Under the pieces are notes generated by a model. It was not told the origin of the DNA and made no database searches. It was given only the letters and a program-made list of their open reading frames with translations. The position numbers were made by a program, and so were the translations under genes. A DNA stretch of 64,000 nt from Proteles cristata cristata. Lineage: Eukaryota; Chordata; Mammalia; Carnivora; Hyaenidae. Location: positions 806,001-870,000 of the forward strand of contig JAESUZ010001294.1 of the NCBI GenBank assembly GCA_017311185.1. The letters are read 5' to 3'. This document shows, in pieces, positions 48,171-58,065 of this stretch. Position 1 is the stretch's first letter. Every line of letters starts with the position of its first letter.

Positions 48171-49359
48171 CAAAATCCTTTCCCTTGGTGAAGACCCGTG
48201 ATGGTTTCTAATTTTCTCCTGGCTGCTGTCCTGAAATAAGGCTGGAGTAGCTGGCCTGCCCTGAGAGCTAGAATGAGGACTGGGCCGCCTGGACACTGTT
48301 ACTGTGCAGGGGGCTGGGAGACGCCCCTCCAGCAGCAACGTCTGACCTGAAATGTAAAGATGAAGGAGATTTTAGTTACGTTAACTCCTCTCAGGGGCTC
48401 CTGTGTGTGGCAGTTTGGGTTAGAGGACACCCCTCTTCCACCACGGTGCCAACACCTCAGCAGCAATGGGGCCACGCAAGTGTCTTCCAGGGAAAGTGGG
48501 TCTGGGTATCTTCAGGGTTTTAGTTTTGCTAGTTTAGAATATGGAAACTGCGGCACTGACCCCATTGGCCACCCTTTTCTCACTCGGGGCTCCACTTGTC
48601 CTTGAAATGAGAATGGAGTATTTAAAGGCTCAGTACGAGGGATTCCTGGCCTTTGGCTGGTCCTGGGAGCCCACCCCTCTGGCCCTGCTCTTTCCCAGCG
48701 GGAACCTTCACTCCTGTCCTGCTAGCTCCCTGACTGCCCTTCAGTGACCGTAGGACCATCTGATTCTTCTGTTTCTGCTTTTCCCTTCCAAATTCTCCCC
48801 TTTCTTCAAGGCTTGACCCATGTTCCTCCATGCTCCCCCCCGCCCCCCACCACCAATTACTGCTTTCTTCCTGTTTTGAAGACCCAAAGTAGACTTCTTA
48901 TACCCAGACCAGGCCCTTTAAATCAGAGCCCACGAAGATGGCGTCACTATCCACTTCTCACTCTGAGCTTCTCTTGGAGTAAGAAGCTAATAGCTAACGG
49001 GTGTCGGGGTCTGGGTTCAAAGCCAGGTTTGGGGTCCAGGGCTCTTGTGCCTTTTATTTACTATGTCGTGCTTCTCCCTGTTCCCCCACCTAGTCATTGC
49101 AGGCAGGGGCTCTATCGAGCAGCCTTTGGTCTCCTGAGTCCAGTGCCTGGTTCAGAGTGGTTGTTGGATAAATGCATAATAACTTAATAAATACTTAGCT
49201 TCTGATAATATCATTTAGTTTAACCTTATGCACTACCTCCATCTTGTCACTTGGCAATTTTACGGTAAGAGAACTGTTTTTTTTTTTTTTAAGGGTGAAA
49301 TCACTTTATGTTCTATCAAAAACTTTTTAAACTTTTCATTAAATATTGGCTAAAATTTG

Positions 49360-49470
49360 AGGTGCCTGGGTGGCTCTGTCAGCATCTGAATCTTGATCTT
49401 GGCTCAGGTCTCGATCTCAGGTTGTGAGTTCAAACCCCACGTTGGGCTCCATGCTGGGCATGGAGCCAAC
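49360..49470 (+). mobile_element. SINE head fragment, 3'-truncated
   Basis: It begins 'aggtgcctgggtggctctg', carries a B-box-like 'gagttcaaaccccac', and stops after about 110 bp without CT tract or tail. Confidence 0.85.
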
Positions 49471-50066
49471 TTAAATTTGCCAAGACCCTTGCACCTCACC
49501 AGACAGGGCAGAAGACAGTCCTGACAAAGGAGAAATGGAGGAGGGTCCCTAGAATTACAGCGTCTCCAACGCTTCACACCCCACGCAGTAGACACTTGAC
49601 TTGACACGTGCTAAGGACCTGCCCTCACTTCAGACCCACTTCTCTTGTGCCATCTGTCTACACTGCAGGCCCAAGTGAGCTGTCTTCTGTGGAAAGACCA
49701 GCAGGACGTCAAAGAGCAAGGCTGACTTTAGGCATCTGTCAGAGCACAAGCCCTGGGGGCCCTGTCCCTTGTGCTACTTAAGATGTCCTGGAAACCCATC
49801 TCTCTTCGCCACGTGCCTCAGGTTACAAACACTCACACTCCCTGCAGACTCAGGTCATCACCCAGAAATGACTGAATGAAACAGGCAGGTGTCGATGGAC
49901 AGCTGAGCAAATGACACAGCTCATCGAAGCATGTTCAATCTCCCTTGTAAGCCGACAAATTAAAATAATAAAGCTGTATCATTTTTCACTTCCCCAAAAA
50001 TTAAATTATAAAAACATCCCGGACTCCATGAGGAGATAATCAATCACATAAAAGCAAGAGCCAGAG

Positions 50067-50284
50067 GGGTGCCTGGGTGGCTTAGTCGGTTAAGCGTCTG
50101 ACTTTCGCTTAGGTCATGATCTCGCAGTTCGTGGGTTCGAGCCCCGCGTCGGGCTCTGTGCTGACTGCCAGCTCAGAGCCTGGAGCCTGTTTCAGTCTGT
50201 GACTCCCTCTCTCTCTGACCCTCCCCTGCTCACACTGTCTCTCTCTCTCTCCTAAAAAATAAATAAAACATTAAAAAAAAAAAA
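50067..50284 (+). mobile_element. Feliform SINE, young subfamily
   Basis: A forward copy very close to the young consensus, with a long A tail. The target duplication is AAAGCAAGAGCCAGAG (50051-50066) and AAAGCAGGGGCCAGAA (50285-50300), so the flanks have diverged or were copied imperfectly. Confidence 0.94.
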
Positions 50285-50329
50285 AAAGCAGGGGCCAGAA
50301 ACCTTTCAAAAATGGGTATCGGATTTGCT

Positions 50330-50660
50330 CTTTCATTCACTTAAACTCTTTCTGAGCATCTACTGTGTGCCCTGTGCCATGACAGCCATTAAGGACACAA
50401 CAAGGGAGACACGGAGTCTGCTGTCCTGGAGGGTTAAGAGTTGTTGAGAGGGAAGGTCTAGTTCACACGCAGTGGTCAAGGAAGGCCTCTGTCAGGAGCC
50501 GCCTGCATGTGGGGAAGGGGCCTGCTTGGTGAAAAGCAGGGAAGTGCATCCCAGAAGGAGGGAATAGTCCATACAAAGGCCCTAAGGTCAGAAGAACTTG
50601 GTTTGAAGAAATGACAAGAGGTCTGGTTGATGACTTCTGTTCTCATGAAGAGAGGTGACT
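50330..50660 (-). mobile_element. Antisense LINE-2 3' remnant
   Basis: 'tgagcatctactgtgtgcc', 'agaaggagggaatagtcca' and 'acaaaggccctaaggtcag' are typical of the reverse complement of L2 3' ends. Confidence 0.6.
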
Positions 50661-50730
50661 ATGGGGGTTCACGGGCAGGGGGTTGGCAGTAATGTTCTCA
50701 GATGGAAACTTACAAGGCTGAGCCCCCAAA

Positions 50731-50790
50731 TTCAGGCTCTTAAATTTATTTATTTATTTATTTATTTATTTTTTCAGGCTCTTAAATTTA
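50731..50790 (-). repeat. (TTTA)n insert inside an 18-bp direct repeat
   Basis: TTCAGGCTCTTAAATTTA occurs at 50731-50748 and again at 50773-50790, with only a 24-bp TTTA-type run between. This is what a target-site duplication around a retroposed tail alone would look like. Confidence 0.9.
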
Positions 50791-50800
50791 ATACAACTTA

Positions 50801-50997
50801 TTTTTTTTAATGTTCACTTATTTTTGAGAGAGCGAGCGAGCAGGGAGGGGCAGAGAGAGAGGGAGACAGAGGATCCAAAGCCAGGCTCTGCGTTGACAGC
50901 AGAGAGCCTGATGTAGGGCTTGAACTCACGAACCGTGAGATCATGAGCTGAGCTGAAATCGGATGCTTAACCCACTGAGCCACCCAGGTACCCCTTC
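50801..50997 (-). mobile_element. Carnivore SINE
   Basis: A reverse copy with the target duplication ATACAACTTA at 50791-50800 and 50998-51007. Confidence 0.94.
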
Positions 50998-51599
50998 ATA
51001 CAACTTACTAACACTCCTTCTCTGGGCCTCCAGTTCCTCATCCATAAAGTGTTAGGATTGAAGTAAAAGATCTCCCATGTCCCTTTAAGTGAAAATTCCC
51101 TTCAAAGATTGAATTTAATTAAAATAATGAATTTGAAAGGATGAAATGAATCCATAACTGAGTGTTTACATATGACAACGGGCTCCAAAGACTTAATGGA
51201 GGGTTCCTGGCCTTTTCCTTGGCCCTGTGACAGGCTGCAGTTGACTGAGGATCTGGAAGGCCATGGGTGAGGCAGCGCCCTCCCTGAAGAACCCCGAGCA
51301 GCAGGGGGCAGCAGTCCCTTGGGAAAGCCTGACCCTGGGAGGGAAGTCACAGTCAGCAAGTTCGAGAAGACTGTCAGTTCAGAATACCTCAGACAGGAGG
51401 AGGCCTGGCAGGGCGCACCTGGTCCAAAGACGCTTTTCAGATTTGATTTATTCACCGTATGCGAGTGTTACCTCTGGCGGTTTTCTTTTCCATGTGTTTT
51501 TCATCAAAACAATTTGATTTAAAAAAAAAATCACACAAGTGATTCATTAAAAAAAATTAAGTGTCTTAAAAGTAAGAAGCCGACGCTCTCACTATTCCC

Positions 51600-52390
51600 C
51601 ATGAGCCCCAATCTCACTTCCCTCCACGAGGATCACCAATTTTAACAACTGGGTGCATATCCTTCCAGACCTTTTTGTGCATGTGCAGACACAGACCTAT
51701 ATAAAATGATGTATAATTTCATACAGTACATTTTTAATACAAAAATGGGACCCCTTTATAACTTCTTTTTTCTTTTTTTAAGCCCCGCATCCTTTCAGGG
51801 ATCTTCATTTCTTGTCATGGAATGTTGAGTGACTTCAGTATTTTTAATGGCTACAGAGTGTTTCATAGGATGAAAATATAACATTTAATCACTTTCCTTC
51901 TGTTGGGTGGTTAGGTTGCATTTAATTTTTTTTGAGCTTATAAAAGTGGTTGCGACAGGCAGTCTTGCTTAGGTCTTTCTTTGTAATCTTAAAGGAGCAT
52001 TTTAATACGGTAACCAGCAGAGGAACTGCTAAGTCAAGGGCTTGCACGCTGTGGTATTACACACTTGACAGTTACCCGCTAGTTCGGTCTCCTCAACTAC
52101 ATTGTATTTAAAATGTCTGCAATCTGCAAAAATTGTTCCATGACACTTTGCATTTTCCTGACTACTAATGGGGATAGATACCTTTTCATATGGTTTTTGA
52201 TCATTGGCGTTTTCCCCTCTGGAGATCACTTGTTTATATCATGTACCTGTTTTACATTGGGTTGTTTTATGTTTTCTTAGTGAATTGTAGGAGCTTTCTC
52301 CAATATTAAGGATATTACTCATGAGCCCTTTGCTATATATCAAAAATACTATCCCTCAGTCTATCACTTTTTAATCTTATCTATCTTATC
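51600..52390 (-). mobile_element. LINE-1 3' remnant
   Basis: Reverse-strand L1M 3' text: 'cagacctttttgtgcatgtg', 'gttgggtggttaggttgca', 'agcagaggaactgctaagtc' and 'tgactactaatggggatag'. Confidence 0.7.
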
Positions 52391-52401
52391 CTATTCTATA
52401 T

Positions 52402-52480
52402 TATTTTGAGACAGCGCATTCGAATGGGGGAGAGGGGAAGAGGGAGAGAGAGAATCCCAAGCGGGCTCCATGCTCAGCAA
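52402..52480 (-). mobile_element. SINE fragment
   Basis: A GA-rich middle part ('gagagagagaatcccaagcg', 'ggctccatgctcagcaat') of an old reverse SINE without a head. Confidence 0.65.
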
Positions 52481-52566
52481 TACTAGGAGGTGGGCACCTA
52501 CGTGCTTTCATTATATTCAGCTACCTAGAGGTCCCTGTGTTCTTCTTTTAAATGATAATAGCTACC

Positions 52567-52714
52567 AGGGCACGTGGGTGGCTCAGTTGGTTAAGTGTCC
52601 AAGTGCTGATTTCGGCTCAGGTCATGATCTTACCGTTTTGTGAGACTGAACCCTGAGTCAGGTTCTGTGCTGTCAGTGTGGAGCCTGCTTGGGATTCAGC
52701 CACCCGGGCACCCC
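52567..52714 (+). mobile_element. Fold-back SINE: truncated forward copy ending in a reverse head
   Basis: A forward copy starting 'agggcacgtgggtggctcag' runs to 'gcctgcttgggatt' (about 52696). It is then joined to 'cagccacccgggcacccc' (52697-52714), which is the reverse complement of a SINE head. The CT tract and tail are absent. Confidence 0.8.
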
Positions 52715-53880
52715 AAGAAGGAAGAGGTTAAATCAAGAGATGGGGGTGGCTGGCAATTACACACCAGCTCTCTGCTCCTGCCCTCCTGCCCCCACCTTCT
52801 CCACTTTCGGGCTATCCCGGCCACTGGGTGCACTTGTGCTCTATGTGGGTGCCATGGGGTGTTCTGCATGTTTTGCTGTGGTCCTGTGGGGTCTACTGGG
52901 GTGGTCTTCACACTATGGACTGCTCTGAGTTGGGCTTCTGACAAACCATAGTTCTGCCAACACACAGTTATGGCGGCAGGTCCTGAAAACGCAAGACCAG
53001 GACACATTCACGTTTCCTCGAGGCACGATAATACCGGCACCTATCATTAGGCTCTTGCGTTTGTCTGGTGTTAATGGCTCTTTTGTTTGGGGGCAGAAGT
53101 TTTCACTCTGTTAAAAACTGAAATAATTCTTGTATTATATCTCACGACTGAATGTGAATCCACAATTCCTTCAATACAAATGTCCATTAAACAGAGGAAA
53201 GGAAAAGTTGTGAGGAAACTTGTTGAATAAATTGAAGGAAAAGGTAGAATTTTGGAAAAGCTTGCCACGTGAAAAGAAAGTATGATAACTCAAAGTCATG
53301 CTTACAGGGCGTCAGGCCTTTGTCAAAAATCCTCAGAAACCGTGATGTGGAGGCAACTGATGAAAAGCTAACCAGATCGAGTCTGTACTGTAAGGGGAAG
53401 TAATGTAAAGAGAACGTGCGAGAGGAGAAATGGAAACACTCAGAAGTGGATGAATTGCTGTGACAGCACAAGAAGAATAAAGTCACTGGGACATAAGTGA
53501 AGATCCATTCAGTGGCTGATGGCTTTTCTAATTAGGGCACCTAAGGGACAGCCTCTCCCAGAAGGTCCTCACCAAAGGGTCAGCCTTCATCTGAAAGACC
53601 TTTTTGTCGCCAGTCTCTGTGCCGAGTCCCACACTTGACACCTGCTGCATTCCTCCCCTTCCCCCACCAGTGCAAGACTGTTTGCTGCCAGTGGACCCAA
53701 GGGGACAGATTGTGGAACATGGACCTCCTTGGCAGCTGTACCACCAAAAAGCACGTATTGACGTATGGATCACCCCACGACGCTTCCCGCTGCGGGATTG
53801 TTCTGGCCTTTCACGTCTTTGCTAGTGATGAGAAATGCCTGGTTACTAAGAGGGGGAGGTTCTGTATTTTCCTCCACCAT

Positions 53881-53904
53881 TTCCCCCCCCCCGTTCCCCC
53901 CCCA
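53881..53904. repeat. Poly-C run
   Basis: Two near-pure C runs separated by GTT. This may be length-variable or a sequencing trouble spot. Confidence 0.85.
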
Positions 53905-54890
53905 GCATCCTGAAATCAATGGGGGGTTAACGTCAGGGTTGATTCAGTCTCTAAACGAACCTATGACCAAACATCTAGAACCATAGCAAGAAACCTGAGA
54001 CGTTTTTGTGTCTCTTCAAAAGCCATGTTGAAGTCCCTCTCATTATTGGTTTTGGAAACTGTCCTCTCTCCCTTAAGTGCTCCTTCTTCACCCAGTTGGA
54101 GGTTTAGGGAATTAGAAAACCAGGGTATGGACTTGGAAATGAAGTTTATTCAACTACTTAAAAGGTAGATTTAAATATAAAATGTCACCCAGGTTAGCAT
54201 TTCCAAATTGTCTTCTTCACTGGAAGTGAGTCCCTCCAGATACCAGGATTTAGCAGGGTTTCTTACTGCTGAGAGTCAGTGAACCTACTCTGAGCCCCTG
54301 AGAATTACTTCTCTCCTCCCCCCTTCCTTGTGCTGCTTCTCTAGGATCCCCCCAGCTGTCAGAGCTACCCATGAACTCCGATCTCCAGTCCGATCCCCTC
54401 CCCCGGCTTGGAGAGATTGGCTCTGGCTGCAGAGCTGAGCTCACCACGGCTCCTGACCTCCAGCTTGCGGGTAGCTCCCCACATACTGAAGACCTAAATC
54501 TTACAACGCAGTGAGTGGAAAAAAAAAAATCCAGTGGAAGAGTATGGGTCCTGTTATAAAGCGGAGCCTTTGTCTACCTAAATCTCCTTGGCATCCAGTA
54601 AAGTAAAAAAGGAAAAAAAGTTCTGAAGTGTTCTGAAGGATGGCTTGGGAGCATAATTCCAGTAAAGTGACCTCATAATCTCTTTAACTCTCAAAACCCA
54701 GAGCAGCAATTCCATTTAGAATAATGGAAAAATCAAAATTAGACTCAAATGTTCTCTTACACGTGCACATATATACCTTTGTGTCATGTGTTGGTTTGTG
54801 CCTGGATGTTCTGGAACACTCATTTGGATCTATTAATGTCCCGGTATTTTGTTACTTTTAAGCTAATTTTTTGGGAAACTGACTTTGCGG

Positions 54891-55008
54891 AGGCTCTGGT
54901 CACTCGAAAAAAGAACACACCATGTTACTTTGGGTGAAGGTCTGGCGGGAGGCTCTGGTCACTCGAAAAAAGAACACACCATGTTACTTTGGGTGAAGGT
55001 CCGGCGGG
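54891..55008. repeat. 59-bp exact-type tandem duplication
   Basis: The unit starting AGGCTCTGGTCACTCG occurs at 54891-54949 and 54950-55008. I see a single substitution, near the unit end (TCTGGCGGG versus CCGGCGGG). The near-identity implies a recent event. Confidence 0.95.
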
Positions 55009-55399
55009 AATTCTGTCACCCCTCGTGGAGAGGTTAAACATTCCAGCCCAGCCACACCACCGTTTTCGGTTACTTAGGCTTTCATCCTGGATGCCTTGAT
55101 CTTTGAGAATCTTGATCCTTGTTAGGTTCTCACCTTCTTGTGGATGTCTCATGCACTGCCAAGCCTTCATGTACTCACCGCCCTTGGAGAAGAGACTGTC
55201 CAGCTGCCCTGAGTCCCAGCTGGTGGTCCAATAACCCGCAGTGCTGTCCCTAGGAATCCCCAGAGCAAGGCTACCTAGCGCTAGACAGGGAAGAGCATGT
55301 CAATTTCCCACACCCTGAAACAGACACTCTTCCCAGGGGAGGGATGGAGAAAAGGCCTACTTCAAGTCCTCAGGAGTAAATGAGGTCATGCGTTAGGAC

Positions 55400-55590
55400 C
55401 CATAAGGTGCCAGGTGCTGCACTATGAGCACCTTATACAGTTTAATCCTTATGTTATACCCATTTTATAGATGAGGATAATAAAGGTCAGAGAGATGAAG
55501 CAATTGGAATAAGGCTGGGCAGCCAGGGAGAGATGACACTGGAACTCCCCCAGCTCTGCCTGGGTTCAGTGTCTGTGCTCCTTTCTTTCC
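55400..55590 (-). mobile_element. MIR element
   Basis: 'aggtgccaggtgctgcacta', 'tttaatccttatgttatac', 'cccattttatagatgagga' and 'gggcagccagggagagatg' follow MIR order. Confidence 0.75.
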
Positions 55591-55712
55591 AGACAAGCTG
55601 CCTCCTAATGACGAGTTAACACCCTGACAGTCATGGTCTTTAGCCACATGATGGTAAAGAAAGACACACCCATGGTGGGGAGTGGATTCGGATGGTAATC
55701 AGGAAGAGGAGT

Positions 55713-56215
55713 GTATTAGTTTCCTGCTGCTGCTGAAACCAATGACTAGAAACTCGGTGGCTTAAAGCATCACACATTTTTTACCTTGCAGTTCAAGGGC
55801 AAGGCTTCGAAGTCTGAAATGGGTCTCACTGGATTAAAACCAAGATGCTGGCAGGTGCTTCTTTATGGAAGGTCTAGGGGATAATCCGTTTTCTTGTCTT
55901 TTCCAGTTTCTGGAGCCACATTCTTTGCACTCCTTGGCTCGGGGCCCCTTCTCCCATCACCAAAGCCAGCAGTGAAGCACCTGCAAATCTCTGACTCCAA
56001 CTTGTCTGCCTCCCTTTTCTCACAAGGACCTTGTGATTACACAGAACCCACCTGGATAATCTTGTCACAGATCTTATTAAAAACTTTAATTCCATCTGCA
56101 ACTTCAATACCCATTTGCCAAGTAACCTACCAGGTACGTGGGTTCCAGGGGATAGGATGGGGGTTTCTTTGGGAGGGTTATCAATATGACTCTGCCTCCT
56201 CACAATCTTACTTGA
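55713..56215 (-). mobile_element. MLT1-type LTR (ERVL-MaLR), solitary
   Basis: Reverse orientation: it begins 'gtattagtttcctgctgctg', then 'actcggtggcttaaagcat' and 'ccttgtgattacacagaac'. No internal viral genes are present. Confidence 0.7.
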
Positions 56216-56484
56216 GGTTGGGTGACGGTGGCACTCAGGTCCCCATGTCTGTCTCTGGCATGTATACTGACCCCTGGCTCCATCGTGCTAGGCAACTTTG
56301 TGAAAGTCCATAAACACAGATCCCAGCATCATCCCAGTGGATGAAGAGTGGGAGCGACAGCCCCATAAAGACCCAGCTCTTCAGCAAGGATTCTGAACTG
56401 ATGCACAGTCATCCCAGAGAGGGAGCCAGCAACACCAAGGAGGACAGTTCTACCAAGTGGTCTTAAGAATGGAACATTCCTCCG

Positions 56485-57594
56485 AAGAGCCAAAGCCATC
56501 CTGAGAGAGAAGAACAAAGCTGGAGGTTTCACAATTCCTGATTTCAAGATATACTACAAAGCCATAGTAATCAAAACAGTATGGTACTGGCATAAAAACA
56601 GACACATAGATCAAGAGAACAAAATAGAGAGCCCGGAAATAAACCCACATGTATGTGATCGATTAATACATGACAAAGGAGGCAAGAATATACAATGGGG
56701 ACAAGACAGTCCATTTGATAAATGATGTTGGGAAAATTGGACAGAGCTGCATACAAAAGAATGAAACTGGACCACTTTCTTATACCTTATACAAAAATAA
56801 ACTCAAAAGACCTATATGTGAGGCCTGAAATTATAAAAATCCTAGAAGAAAACATAGGCAGTAATCTCTTTGACACTGGCCTTAGCAACATTTTTCTAGG
56901 TATGTCTCCTGAGGCAAGGGAAACAAAAGCAAAAATAAACTTTTGGGACTACTCCGCAATGAAAATCTTCTGCAGAGTGAAGGAAAAGGACAGCAAAACA
57001 AAAAGGCAACCTACTGAAGAGGAGAAAATATTTTCAAGTGACATATCCAGTAAGGGGTTCATAACCAAAACATTAAAGTACTTATACAACTCAACACCAA
57101 AAAACCAAATAGTTCAGTTAAAAATGGGCAGAGGACCTGAATAGACATTTTCCCAAAGATGACATACAGATGGCCAACAGACATGTGAAAAGATGCTCAT
57201 CTTCACTCATTATTAGGGGCATGCAAATCAAAACCAGAATGAGTTACCATCTCACACCAGTCAGAATAGCTTGAATCAAAAAGACAAGAAAGAAAAAGGT
57301 GCGGATATAGAGAAACGGAACCCTCAAACACTGTTGGTGGGAATATAAATCGGTGTAGCCACCATGGAAAACAGTATGGAAGTTCCTCAAATACTAGACA
57401 CAGAAATACAGTATGATCCAGTAATTCCACTACTGGGTATTTATCCAGAGAAAATGAAAACAGTAATTTGAAGATATATGTACCTCTTTGTTCACTGCAG
57501 CATTATTTACAATAGCCCAGATATGGAAGCAACCCAAGTGTCCATTGATAGATGAATGGATAAAGAAGATGTGGCACATGTGTGCATGCACACA

Positions 57595-57637
<43 letters not shown>

Positions 57638-58065
57638 AACTATTACTCAGCCAATAAAAAGAGAACAAGATTTTGCCATTTGCAACAACATGGAAGGATC
57701 TAGAAGGTACTGAAATAAGTCAAAGAAAGACAAGTGCCATGTGTTTTCACGTATATGTGGAATCTAAAAAACAAAACAAGGTGGAAACAGATCCATAAAT
57801 ACAGAGAACAAACTGACAGTCATAGGGGTGGGCAAAATGGGTGAAGGAGAGTGAGATATAGGCCTCCAATTATGTGCTGAAAAAGTCACAGGTTAGAGCA
57901 CAGGGAATATAAGTCAATGGTATTGTAATAACGTTGCATGGTGACAGGTGGTTACATAGCATAACGGATGGACTTACTGAGTCACTATTTTGTACACCTG
58001 AAACTAACATAACACTGTGTGTCAACTGTACTTCAATTTAAAAAAATAAAGGGACAAAAAAAAGG
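56485..58065 (+). mobile_element. LINE-1, 5'-truncated, with the end of a broken ORF2
   Basis: This is the largest repeat in the window. It starts inside ORF2 ('agagaagaacaaagctggag', encoding KNKAGGF then [10 protein letters not shown]) and passes through ORF2's C-terminal part (open frame 56722-57144). It continues into the 3' UTR ('caaatcaaaaccagaatgag', 'ttccactactgggtattta', 'ttgtacacctgaaactaac'). Stops interrupt ORF2, the endonuclease and polymerase regions are missing, and it cannot be active. It contains a (CA)n tract at 57589-57635. Confidence 0.92.
57589..57635. repeat. (CA)n microsatellite
   Basis: About 23 CA units with one TA interruption, in the L1 3' UTR. Confidence 0.97.

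Noticed and set aside
54891..55008. Short direct repeats as a possible CRISPR array
   Set aside because: There are only two abutting copies without spacers, in a mammalian intron. It is a tandem duplication.
56722..57144. 140-codon open frame
   Set aside because: It is the C-terminal piece of a dead L1 ORF2, recorded under that element and not as a gene.
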